Positions 45,766 through 57,521 of a stretch of 64,000 nt of DNA are shown here, piece by piece. The notes below the pieces were generated by a model that searched no databases, was not told the DNA's origin, and worked only from the letters and a program-made list of their open reading frames with translations. Numbering within the stretch: position 1 is the stretch's first letter; every line of letters begins with the position of its first letter. The stretch is from the NCBI RefSeq assembly GCF_000264995.1, contig NW_006767436.1, positions 2,063,011 to 2,127,010 on the forward strand, written 5' to 3'. The position numbers and the translations under genes are program-made. The stretch is from Punctularia strigosozonata HHB-11173 SS5 (lineage: Eukaryota; Basidiomycota; Agaricomycetes; Corticiales; Punctulariaceae).

Positions 45766-46756
45766 AGCGGTAGGCGCAGTACGGGGATGCGGCCTGTGTC
45801 AAGCGACACTGCTGGGAGAGCGGGTATCCTGCGGTGCGGAGGCGAAAGCGGGCCATATCGCGTATACAAATAGCTTCTGACGCGGAGGAGACAGCCGCAA
45901 GGGACAGAAATACCGGCACTTGTCATCGGAACGAGTCGCTGATCCCCGGTGAGTGCGTTGCGTTGCGTGGGCACGTACGCACATATCGGGTGGGAAGGTG
46001 CTCCGTAGGACGGGATCGGTGGTGCCCGAGGGGCGCCAGGCAGCGATGGGCGTGTCCGAAAGAATCTCGGATGGCGACGCGCAGCCCGAGGAAGGTGGTG
46101 CATGACGCCGCTGGCCTATCCTTGCTCGAGGGCTGCGCTGTCTTGGCTTGGGACTGGTTGAGAACGCCAGAGAGCGCGCCCGATATTGTCCTGCGCCGCC
46201 GAGCCGTGGGTGCGAAGCTGCAAGTTAGGGCTGATACGTCGGCGATGCCGCGCATCGGACAGCCAAGGATTGTCGAGTGCCTGAGCTAAAGCAGGCTCAT
46301 ATCATTGGCAGTCAAGCTGCGCAGATGCGAACAGCGAGCGAGCAAGTGCGATGTCCATTGACTAGAACTGACCACTGACAAGGCCCGCTCGTCAACCGTA
46401 GGCAGGTACTTATGGGAGTGCGGAGCCCAGAAACTGTGCCCCGTGAGATCCGTATGTGTTGTCCGGAGCGAGTGCTCTTTCACTCCACCACTTATACTCT
46501 CCGTCTCCTTCCATCAGCAATACGCATACACGCTCACTCATATCTGGTTCCGGTCCAGTGCACTGGTCGTGATACAGACGATTCCGCATGTCCTTAGTAA
46601 TAGGACGGATTGCTCTGCCGTAAGGCGACCACAGCGGGACAAACTACCGTAATAGTGCGTGAGTTTCAAAGCTTCAACGGCATATCAATCAAGAGTCGGT
46701 GCAAAACAAGCTTGCTACGCACAGGACACAGGGAAGAGCGTAACATACACATCGAC
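45766..46756. other. Spacer of about 1 kb, overlapping long frames on both strands
   Basis: Upstream of the ferric reductase, GC-rich sequence keeps long frames open on both strands (plus 45834-46289; minus 45762-46103 and 45923-46255). None has a motif, signal peptide or splice-supported continuation. The right part (46290-46756) looks like plain spacer. Confidence 0.4.
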
Positions 46757-49043
46757 TTAGCCGTCGTACGCCCAGTCGGGGTGAACTTGCGAATCCATCG
46801 TGAGGGTTCCCTCGTCCAATGCTTTCCTTACCTCGGTTTCAAACTCGATGAGCTGAACGTTTCGTCTCAACTACGGCCGACTACGCAGCAGCAACGAGGC
46901 TCACCATATTCAACCTTGCTTCCAAACCTTGCTGCGCGAGCGCCGAGTTCTCCCAGATAGCCTTGTATTTGGGTATCACATCCCGGACCTCCTCGACGAT
47001 GGGCAATATCTCCTTCAGAGGTCGGCCGCACTTGAACATAGCATCGGTCCCGCAGAATAGATACCTTTATGAGAGGGTAAGAACCTGCGAACTTACGGCG
47101 GGGAAGTTACTGACCACGCATGTTTCTCGTCATCAGGAGGAAGAGTGTGCGCAGCGGCGAGATAATTCTTTGCAGCCGTATGGAGATGCTCTTTGATCGT
47201 CTCTACATCCTTGTCGGGCCCGTACTGCGCGAGGTTCTTGTAGTAGAAAGCTATGATCCTATGATCTCGTGTTGGTCATCGTGCAATTTGGACGAACGAC
47301 GGGGCTACGAACGCTAGTGCGTGCGCTTGAGGATAGACATGGAAAGAGCTGTGACATGGGCTCATTGTCAGCTCTGCCGCCCGGACGAACGAGACGACAC
47401 GAACCTCACAAAGCCTGGGTCGACTTCACCGGTGATTGGATGCTCTTTTATATCGTCCAGCTGCTCTTGAGCCTCCTCGAATAGCTTTTCAAAACTATAT
47501 TCCTTGTTGGACTTCGGGTCCAAGTTGCATGCCTGAGGCGAGCAAAGGCACGAGTCAGATTTCATAACGCGCATCTAGGCCCTGGGGCACAATGGACATA
47601 CCTGCATATACGCTTCCAAATGTAGGTCGCGGACGCCGCGAACAAAGGTGTGATCGAAAATCGTTCCACGATCAGTCGGGGGCACGTTTTTCCACGTCCG
47701 CTGACCCCATTCCAGGACGTGCAGAACCTTGCTGTAAAACTCGACTTGGGTTTTCACGTCATTCTGCAGCCCGCCAGTGAGAAAACCACGAAGGAGCAAT
47801 CCACTATCACATTGGTATCAATAACGAGTCCTGATGTTTGGCAACAAGCTCACCGAACGGTGGTCGACAGAGCCGGTCTGGTCGCGTTCCACCCTTCATC
47901 CCTTACGCGTTTCTGGGCTTCTTCGATGATCTGCTCCGCACTATGTGTCGTCCAAGCTCGAAACCGTTTTGCTTGGAATGTAGCCTAACTCTTCTTAGCA
48001 TACAAAATTACCACCTGTGTACCACATTGGTGACCTACTTGATCATTATACATGTTTATGAAGCTATACATCATGAGTCAATTCATCACGAGTTTGAGCG
48101 CGCGGAAAAAAGGAGAATGCCGTACTTCTGATCTTTGATATGGAAAACTCGTTGATCCCGCATAATACCGTTCGAGAGGCATTCAAGGCCCTGCAATTGC
48201 ATGTGAAGGCGCAAGACGGGGTGAATCATCGTAGCTGATCACCTGCGTACTTCCCATCGCGGCGAAACCCTGTGGGCCTGCAATGGGGATTTTCTTGAAA
48301 CTTCTCAAGGCCATCATACCCTCTTCAAAGTTCTGGGGATTTGGTCTGAATCGACGTAGACGCGAAGCACCACAGCATCACACACCTCATGTGCCCCAAG
48401 GATCACCCACGCGCTACTCGCGAAAGCGCTCGTGTCCCCGTTCTCTCCCCTCCTCCGGAGATCTTCCTTCATGGCTGCTGCGCGGTCCCATGGGAGGTCC
48501 TTTCCCCCGGCCTTGAAGTAAACCGCGCGCGGTGTCGAGTTCGAGAATGATTCTGCCTCCTTCAGAGCGGCTGTGTATTGTTCTTTCTGCTTCTGCTCCG
48601 AAGGGGACAGATTCTCGGCAGGTAAGCTGGCCAGGGCACGTCTCCACGACTCTATACTAGCGGCTTGTTGAAGGCGCTAAGTGAGGTGTGGGGTACCATT
48701 CAGAGACCTCAGACAAAGTTGAGTAGACACGAACGTCCTGCGCGGTAGCTAAGCGGGCCCAAGCTTTTGCGTAGCCAGGATCGAGTGTCGTCGCCTTCTG
48801 GGCATCGACGAGAGCCTCCTGAAACCTTGGCAAGACAACATGACAGTCAGCATATAGGTAAGTCTACGAAGACCTGTGATACTACCGTTTCAAGTTGAGA
48901 CCGCACGCGGCGCGGTTCGCCCACAGGATCGCGTTCCCCTCATCCAGGGCGATGGCCTCGGTATATTTTGCATGTGCCTGTTTCCACTTCTGCTGAGAAA
49001 AAAGGGCATTGCCCTCATCCTTGAGCTGAGATGCGGTGGGCAT
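46757..49043 (-). CDS. TPR-repeat protein, unknown role
   Basis: The N-terminal TPR pair is clear: MPTASQLKDEGNALFSQQKW, KQAHAKYTEAIALDEGNAILWANRAACGLNLKR, FQEALVDAQKATTLDPGYAKAWARLATAQ. This is the Hsp90/Hsp70 co-chaperone style of TPR. The rest, read over many exons, contains PRAVYFKAGGKDLPWDRAAAMKEDLRRRGEN, NFEEGMMALRSFKKIPIAG, GLECLSNGIMRDQRVFHIKD, FQAKRFRAWTTHSAEQIIEEAQ, HVLEWGQRTWKNVPPTDRGTIFDHTFVRGVRDLHLEAYMQ and DEKHAWYLFCGTDAMFKCGRPLKEILP. It ends DSQVHPDWAYDG. I do not recognise a named family for the C-terminal helices. It is divergent from RPA135. Confidence 0.8.
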
Positions 49044-49238
49044 GTTGTGGACCAAAGGAAGAGCAGGAAATTTCCATTACAGTTGCCAGCTAGATAGTGG
49101 CAACGCGGCTGAGCCGCGTTTCCTTACGACGTTACGTCCATCCTCGTCGATTTCTCGATCACATGATGGTAAGTAATTTATGGCGGAACACAGCCACCAG
49201 CCTTTTGCTACTCTCCAGTTGGACCAACGCTCGGCGCA
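49044..49238. promoter_or_regulatory. Putative bidirectional promoter, TPR gene / RPA135
   Basis: 195 bases between divergent start codons. A GTAAGT site at 49167 and a CTCCAG at about 49215 would also allow a 5' leader intron for RPA135. Confidence 0.35.
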
Positions 49239-52200
49239 ATGCCCGATGGCTCTGCCATGACCAAGGATACGTTCAATACGTTAGAGCGAGAGCGCAAGTT
49301 TAGATTCCCCGACAAGACCGGATCCACGGTCCCAATACTCAACGAATTTGTGCTCCCTCACATCGAGTCTTTCAATGCTCTCTTCGACGATTCTGGCTTG
49401 CCAAAAGGCGATGGCAATGGCAAAGGCCTGCTGTCGCTCGCCCTGAAGGATATCGGAGAACGCGTGGTATTTGATGGAACAGGCGAACTTGGCAACGTGA
49501 GTGGTCAGTCGGGTTGGGGCAATCGCCTTGCAAGTGAGTTTCGCAATCGAAAGTTCAATGTTCCATCGCATAATCATATGCATGTCAGTTTCCATCGAGG
49601 AAGTAACTGTGGCGCGTCCCATGGTCTCTGAACGAGCTAAGGCTGTCGTGGAACCCCGTATATTCCCTTCCGAGGTGAGAGGTTGCATCTGTCTGCAGGA
49701 TGCATTCCGTCATGCTATAGTGATGACATACTGATTTTTCGTCTGTCATAGGCTCGTGAGAGGCTGACATCCTATCGTGGAAGGATGTACATCAAGCTCA
49801 ACTTTACGCTCAATGACAATCCGGTCCGCACAATCCAGAAAGACTGTGGTTTACTCCCCATCATGGTCCGCGTGCGTTAGAGACGAGTTCGCTTGCGCGT
49901 ATTATACATGCTGATAAGGGCTGTTCACCATATAGTCGGTCCGATGTAATCTTCGTTCCATGTCCTCTGCAGAGCTCGTCGCACGGCACGAGGAACCGGA
50001 AGAATTCGGGGGGTATTTCATCATCAACGGCAATGAACGCCTTATCCGTCTTCTCATTTTACCTCGGAGGAACCATGCTATTTCCCTGTTTCGCCCTTCT
50101 TGGGCCAACCGCGGCCCGTCTTATACGCCGTACGCCGTCCAAATACGGTGCGTCCGCCCGGACCAAACCGCCGCCACGAACACGCTGCACTACCTGCAAA
50201 ATGGCAACGCCGTCCTACGCTTCACTTGGCGGAAGAATGAATACGTTATCCCCGTGATGCTTATCCTCAAAGCTCTCGTTGGTGCCTCGGACAAGGAGAT
50301 ATTCGAGGGGCTTGCCATGTGTGATTACGAGAACACGTTTTTGACAGACCGCATCGAGATGTTGCTTCGCGGTTTTAAAACATATAGTCTGTACACAGGC
50401 ACTCAATGCCTCGAGTACCTCGGCGACAAGTTCCGTGTCGTGCTCGGTTGCCCCGAGGATTGGACGAATTCCGAGATCGGTGACTGGTTGCTGAAGAAGA
50501 TGGTTCTCGCTCACCTGCAAGATCCGAGGGACAAGTACCGTATGCTCATGTTAGTCCCGTACCCATCCCAACTGATTGCTTGCTCATCCTTCGTACAGTT
50601 TCATGCTCCGCAAACTTTACTCCCTTGTATCTGGATCGTGCGCGCCGGATAATCCAGATTCTCCCCAGCACCAGGAGGTCTTGCTTCCAGGGCATCTCTA
50701 TGGAATGATCATCAAAGAGCGCCTGGAGGAGGTCCTCGCTCAAATTCGGAGTCAGATCTACGCCGACGTGCGCAGAGAAGACCCTTCCATCGACTTTACT
50801 GATGGTACGTCGTGGACGGTCACATCTTCGCTCGGCGCTCTGATGGGTGCCCACCAGATCGCTACATCAATAAAGTTCTATCCCGCGTCAACTTCGACAT
50901 AGGCGCGAAAATGTCCAATTTCCTCGCTACTGGTAACCTGATTTCCCCGACCGGACTTGATCTCCAGCAAACATCCGGCTTTACCATTGTCGCCGAGAAA
51001 CTGAACTGGCAGCGCTACATCAGCCATTTCAGATCCATACATCGTGGGGCTTTCTTCGCTGAATTGAAAACGACGACGGTCCGTAAGCTGCTTCCGGAAG
51101 CTTGGGGTACGGATTTTGCATTACTGTGTCCGTTTGTCTGTCTAATCACTTATCGACGAAATGCAGGTTTCTTGTGCCCTGTGCATACGCCCGATGGAAC
51201 GCCTTGTGGTCTACTAAACCATTTATCTCGAACATGTCGGATCGTGACTACTCCGCTACCCGTCGCTCACCTTCCCGCCCTGCTCGCGGAACACGGCATG
51301 TCTCATCCATTCGCGCCTTCACTTGATGGTCGGGGACATGCCAACCTTTGCGTTCAACTCGACGGCCGGGTCATCGGCTGGGCCCGACCTGCCGTGGCGC
51401 TCCAGCTCGCTGAAAGGCTTCGGATATGGAAGACAGAAGGCCTTCACAATGTGCCCCTGGATCTCGAAGTCGGATACGTTCCGATATCGGAAGGTGGACA
51501 ATACCCTGGGCTGTACCTGTTTTCGACGCGGGCTAGGATGATGCGACCGGTTAGGTACCTTGCGAACGGTCGTGATGACATGATTGGTTCGTTTGAGCAG
51601 GTTTATATGGACATCGCGATCAAGCCCGAGGAAATCGAGCTAGGGGTTTCTTCACACGTGGAACATGCTCCAACGAATTTCTTGTCTATCCTTGCCAATT
51701 TGACTCCGTTCTCGGATTTCAACCAGGTCGATGTCTGCCTATCTGGATATGTTGCCTGATACTGAATGTTCTATAGAGTCCTCGCAATATCTATCAATGT
51801 CAGGTACGCGACTTGGCGACAATGATCGAATTTCTGTGTCTCACCGAATAATAGATGGGCAAGCAAACCATGGGTACGCCCTCGACCGCCATCAGACATC
51901 GCACGGATAACAAGCTATATCGTCTTCAATCTGGGCAGAGTCCCGTCGTACGCCCTAAACTCCACAATACGTACGGCATGGATTCCTTCCCCAACGGCAC
52001 CAATGCCGTTGTCGCCGTTATTTCCTATACTGGTTATGACATGGAGGACGCCATGATATTGAATAAGTCCGCGCACGAACGCGGCTTTGCCTACGGCACC
52101 ATATACAAATCGCAAACTGTCGATTTACAAGAACAGCATGGAGCTTCGAAGTCTAGGACCTCACCCACTCTGCATTTCGGCATAGGGGACGACGTCATCG

Positions 52201-53491
52201 TCGAGGCCGGAACCAAGCAGCACCATTGTGTCGAATTTCTCGACATGGATGGCCTCCCTAGAATTGGCACGCGACTGTCCACCGGTGACCCTATAGCGGC
52301 GTATATCGACGATACTACGCACAGGACGCGCTTTGTGAAGTACAAGGGTGATGAGGTGGCGTACGTCGACGAAGTCCGTTTATTAGGTGAGCGCCCCCCT
52401 GCTGTGCCATTTCTTCGGGTTATACAGGAGGCTTATCTGCGTAGGTGACGATGCCGGTGATTCAGAATTGCAGAAGATTCATATCACTTTACGCATCGCA
52501 CGAGCACCTGTTATCGGTGACAAGTTCTCGTCCAGGCACGGGCAGAAAGGTGTTTGTTCGCAGAAGTGGCCAGCGATCGATATGCCTTTCAGCGAGAGCG
52601 GGATGCAACCAGATGTTATAATCAATCCACATGCGTTCCCCAGTCGCATGACAATTGGCATGTTAGTGGAAAGCATGGCTGGAAAGGCCGGTGCTATGCA
52701 CGGACTTGCACAGGACGCTACACCTTTCCAGTGAGTGAAACAATAGCTGCTTTGCACAATCCTGTTGCAAACATCTTGTTAGGTTCTCCGAAGAAGATAC
52801 CGCTGTGGATTATTTCGGCAAGCAACTTCTCGCAGCTGGATACAACTACTACGGCAACGAACCTATGTATTCGGGGATCACCGGACAAGAGTTCGCTGCG
52901 GACATCTACTTGGGAGTTGTCTACTATCAACGCCTACGACACATGGTGAACGACAAGTTCCAGGTGCGGACGACGGGACCTGTGGATCCTGTGACGCGCC
53001 AACCGGTGAAGGGCCGCAAGAGAGCCGGAGGTATTCGGTTTGGGGAGATGGAACGTGACGCCTTGATTGCACATGGAACGTCCTTCCTCCTACAAGATCG
53101 ACTGATGAACTGTTCGGACTACTCAACCGCATGGGTTTGCCGTACTTGTGGTTCTCTCATCTCGCTAGGCTATGAAGACGTCTCGTTAGGGGAGGTGATG
53201 ATGGGTTCGTCTGCTACCATCCGGCCGCGGGGACCCGGGGGCGAGTATTGCCGCGTCTGTAGGGCCGCGGCGGAAGAGGAGGATGAACGGGCACGCAAAG
53301 CGCTGGCAGACGGTGCCAATGGCCGTCAGCACGCCCGAACAGACTTGCGAGTCTCGATTTCCTCCCATCATGTGTTGAACAAAGCTGCCAAGGGTGGTGA
53401 TCTGGACGTTGTCGCTGTGCCGTACGTCTTCAGATATCTGTGCGCGGAGCTGGCTTCCATGGGCATAGCCATTTCCTTGGAGGTTCGATAA
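49239..53491 (+). CDS. RPA135: RNA polymerase I second-largest subunit RPA135
   Basis: This is the beta-like subunit of Pol I, which transcribes rDNA in the nucleolus. The start gives [21 protein letters not shown] and [17 protein letters not shown]. The order of conserved parts is [46 protein letters not shown] (protrusion), the lobe, [60 protein letters not shown] (partly in a 27-base exon at 51777-51803), [36 protein letters not shown] (catalytic hybrid-binding site), and the anchor region with the zinc site CRTC...CRVC. The end is the clamp helix [27 protein letters not shown] and MRxQ-type details separate Pol I from Pol II and III. About nine short introns. Confidence 0.95.
51777..51803 (+). 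other. 27-base microexon of RPA135
   Basis: The exon encodes SPRNIYQCQ. It is flanked by CTATAG and GTACGC splice sites, and its residues are invariant in second-largest subunits, so the exon must be used. Confidence 0.85.
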
Positions 53492-53805
53492 TACTCGGTG
53501 TCCTCTGTCGCACATGCTTGTACGTCAAAAGTATCACAGTCACCAATGTAATCATTCGCAACATGACCCCTATTAGGATAAACTAGCGGTATCTTCCCTT
53601 CGGGTTACTCCAAAGGAAGCGAGAATGTGGGAAATGGATAACACGAGCAGATCCAACAAAGCTAACGATGCTATAAACATAAGATAAGATGCAGCGAATA
53701 CCATCGCCCACAACGATACGAAGCACAGATAAACGCAAACAGGGTGGTTTACTCACAACACCGAGCCGATATTATCGAAATGATCGTAGGTAGTGATGGT
53801 ACAAA
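53492..53805. other. Convergent spacer
   Basis: This lies between RPA135 (+) and the histone-fold gene (-). AT-rich with no open frame of note. Confidence 0.5.
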
Positions 53806-56800
53806 TCATGCATCCGCGAGCAACAATCCAACAATCGAGTTCTGTAGATCATCTTCCAGGATGGATAAAGGCTTGGGAGGAGTCTGGGGTCTGTGGCGAA
53901 CGACGGAAGGACTGGGCGAGGGATAAGGTACGTCGGTGTCCGTGTTCGCTGTAGGTGCGTTGAGCACGCCGGACTTGCCCAGGAATATGTCGACCAGTAA
54001 TCTGCACTCGTCAGCAGTGGCTGCTTTCGAGAGCAGTTTACGCAAGTCATGGGCTTCCTGCTGAGACAGGATCGGGGTATTATTAGCACTGCTGGCAGTT
54101 TGATCGTCTGTGGAGGGCGGAGAAGCAGCGGCTGCGTCCTCGACAGGCTTTTCTGCTTCTGATACGGGTGCCGGCGTGGGAGCTGTGCCGCTTGCAGGTG
54201 TCAAAGCAGTCGGGGATGCACGTTTCTCTTTCCTCTTGATAGGAAGTTTCGGGACTTCACTATCAGTGATAACTGTCCTGTGATGCGTCGACGCGGGGCT
54301 GCCCAACGGGCTGTCGTTGCCTACAGAGGCTGCAGAAGGCGGTGCTTTCGTCGGCAATGCAGGGGGTAAAGGCGCCTCGATCGTTGGAGATGGTTGCTCG
54401 CCCGCGGGCATGGTCGCGGATCGCGTGCGCCCATTCGTGCTCGCCTTGGCGGTAGTACCAATGTCGTCATCCGAGGGTTGCCATCTAGGCACGGCTTTGC
54501 GGTGGGATACCTCTCGCTGCACTCGAGACGTCGGTGGTGACGACATGGTCAAATCTTCGGATGACAGCTGCGACGGGGATGATGGAGGAGACAGCGGAGC
54601 CATGTACGGCGGCCGCGGCGGTTTGGTAACCACTGTCACATTTTGCAGCGACACTTTCGATGCAGACGATAGAGAAGACGGCTTCGGAGGTGTAGGATAA
54701 GAAACCGGAGGCAGGCCTATGCTTCTCGGAGACGATCTTGCATCGTCATTGTTCCTGTACAGGCGTTCCGCCGAGGCTTTGCTGGACAGAATTCCTGACA
54801 CCATACGTTGCAATCGTCCCGTCTTGGTCTTACGGGTGTCAAACGAGGCAGCAGTAGCTGTCTTGGGCATCACGGGGATATCTGCATCAGGAGGACCCGA
54901 GGACAGAAAATCGATGAGGTCCTGGGTGTTCTTGCTGATATACCCCGGCTTCGGTGTTGCCGGACCCTTCCTGCCAGGAGTTGTAGTAGCTGACCTGGAC
55001 AGCGGCACCACCTCCTCGTCGTAGTCACCACCGCCCATGATATCGTCGAGGTCCATAGATTCACGGTTCTGAGCAACCTTATGTTTGCGCTTTGGCATCC
55101 CCGAGGAATCTGATGTGGAAGTTTTAATCTGGGTGGGGCTAGGCCGAAGCTTCTGAGGTGTAGCAGGCACCGGCGGCGCAGAATCGTTAGGTCCGCGTCT
55201 AGGCATAAGGTTAGCAGAGGCTGAGAATGATCGAGACCTCGGAGGCGGGTCCGTGAGAACGGGCTGAGCGAGGTCTGGGGGTGCATTTCTCGTGGGCCCC
55301 GCCGTGGGATGCATGCTGGTCTGACGCGGACGGACGGACGATGGCAGAACATTTATACTCTGCGGGGCCTGCGATCCGTCCTTCTCTTCTTCGTCTTCCC
55401 GAATAGAATCAACTCGTGTCACGGGCCGCCTTCCCCCGAGCGGACGCTTCGGTGTCGGTGACGGTGTGCCGGTGTCGCCCTCGCTGGTTTCCTGGGTGGC
55501 TAAATCCATACCGGGCGGAGGTACCCGTTTGACTCCACGTTGATTGCGCTCTTGCTTGTACATCTAACGGAAAGCATGTCACTGGAAAGGTTCGAACATC
55601 CCGAGTTGACTAGTCAAAGTACCTCCATGCTTCTCAAGCGGTCAGGAGTCAACGACATTTTCATCGTAGACCCGGATCGCATGAGATCATCGAAATCGCT
55701 CTGGTCCTGGGTTCAGAAAGTTACATGGAGTGCGCGAACACTGCTTTCTCTACTCACCTGCAACTCCACTGGCGCATCTGCTGTAACATTCTGATTTCCT
55801 TCGAAAGCCTGCCACATCTGCCTTGTCTCGTCGCTGACGATGGATTCCGACATGCTGTGGTTTCTGTCACCGGAATTGTTGGGCTGCTCGCTACCGGAGG
55901 CACCGCGATTATGCTGTATTAACATCTTCAGGGCCCTTGCCTTCTCGAAGGATGTCCTTGTCGGCGGGCTAGCAGCGCCATGGGAGGTAGGGACTGTCTT
56001 TCCCGACCTTGACGAATCACTCGATAGACGGGCACGTCCATTCGACCGGCTGAGATCTTGGGAAGGAGAATTCCGTCCAACAGAGGCATTGCGATCACCG
56101 TTACGCGAAAAGGACTTGCTACGTCGCGGTTGAGGCATCTTAGACAAGGCCTCAATCTGCTCGTATACTATCAAACCATAAACAGGGTCAAAACCTCTCC
56201 GACATCAATGAAAAATCACATACCTTTCATGCTCTTGAACAAACCGTACATGCTGTCATCCTCGCAAAGCGCAACAAATAAGTCCTGCACTGTTGCGACG
56301 TTTCGGCTGCTGTCTCGGGCAGCAACTCGGCCAACAATCCCCAGGGTATGCCTATTAGCATTGTTGAACATATGCGCCAAAGGGGAGTTGGATGAATACG
56401 TACTCGCAGACCGCCCTGTAAAGATGATTAGACACGCAGAATCCGATCAGTCATGGCGACATACTCTAGGATTGCCGTGAGGTATAACGCTGCCTGTGCG
56501 ACCAAATGCGGTTTCGGGGGGGACACGCTGCCTGCGCGAATCATACGCTCTTGCAGGCTTCTTTCGGCGTCTGGGTCCTCGTCGGAGTCGTTAAGAGTGG
56601 AGTATGCTTCACATTTGAGGCGCAGCAACTGAGTTGGAGACCACGGCGTTCAGACAACGCAAGGATGGCCCTCATACAAGCGCTTGCTTACCTCAAAGGC
56701 ATACTGTAGATCGAATGTCTCTGCATCCTCCCCGGCCGTAGATCCGTTGGAGGCCGTCCTTTCCAGGTAAGCCCGGAGTTCGACCTCAGCTTCCAAGAGC

Positions 56801-57255
56801 GCCTCCTTTCCCAGCGACGTGGGCAAAACGCGACGCAAACCGGCGTTTAAATGATCCGTGGTCAAGGAACGCGACGCGTTGAGGATGCTCCACAGAATCT
56901 CGTCGAGGAGAACGTTAATGCAACGGAGCGCCTCGATTTTCAGCTTTATGGGCCTGACGTCGGACAGCACAACATCTGCGGACCGAGAGGATATGTAGGT
57001 CGGACCTGGGTGGAAGTTCTGGATCATCGACTGATGCTTGCGCGTGACGCTGGTACGTACTGGGGGTATCGGCAGACATGGCTGAGGGGGACGTGGTCGA
57101 GGACAAGCTTGGCTGGGACTGGTAACATCAGTTTAACCCAAATGTTACGCGATCAGGCTTCGCGTTCGCTCCAGCCAAGGACCCGCGTGGGAACGTGATC
57201 CCACAAAAGGCACATACCGAGGCCACTCACCCTCGTCTCCATGGAAGCCAGTCAT
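53806..57255 (-). CDS. Histone-fold protein with long disordered tail
   Basis: The short first exon gives MTGFHGDEG. Later exons give FHPGPTYISSRSADVVLSDVRPIKLKIEALRCINVLLDEILWSIL and LPTSLGKEALLEAEVELRAYLERT, then LLRLKCEAYSTLNDSDEDPDAERSLQERM. Two blocks then resemble the core helices of H2A-like histones: PHLVAQAALYLTAILEYVA, and, after an intron, VGRVAARDSSRNVATVQDLFVALCEDDSMYGLFKSMK. VYEQIEALSKMPQPRRSKSFSRN opens a serine-, proline- and threonine-rich tail of about 700 residues with basic patches (KRKHKVAQ, PIKRKEKR). The domain order recurs in uncharacterised fungal proteins I recall. A chromatin or DNA role is likely but unproven. Exon joins near 57050-57200 are uncertain. Confidence 0.75.
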
Positions 57256-57521
57256 TATTGCACCGCGGCCTACAGGGTACATATCTTGAACTGCTTCAGT
57301 GGGTGGTATAAGCAGCGCAGCTCAATATGAACCGCAAAGCAGCGAAGGCAGCCGGAAAGTGTTCAAATAATTGAATAAGGTAAACGTATTATCTTGGAAA
57401 CGACGCGAACAGATAGCATCGAAGAAAGATCACATCAATCCAAACACTCCTTCCCCGCCTCACGCTCGGGCTGCGCCTTGCTATACAAACGGTGCTCTAG
57501 CAAGGCTCCAGGCAACAACCA

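Noticed and set aside
45762-46289. Overlapping frames of 110-151 codons on both strands
   Set aside because: Their openness follows from GC-rich composition; no motif, signal peptide or splice-supported extension was found.
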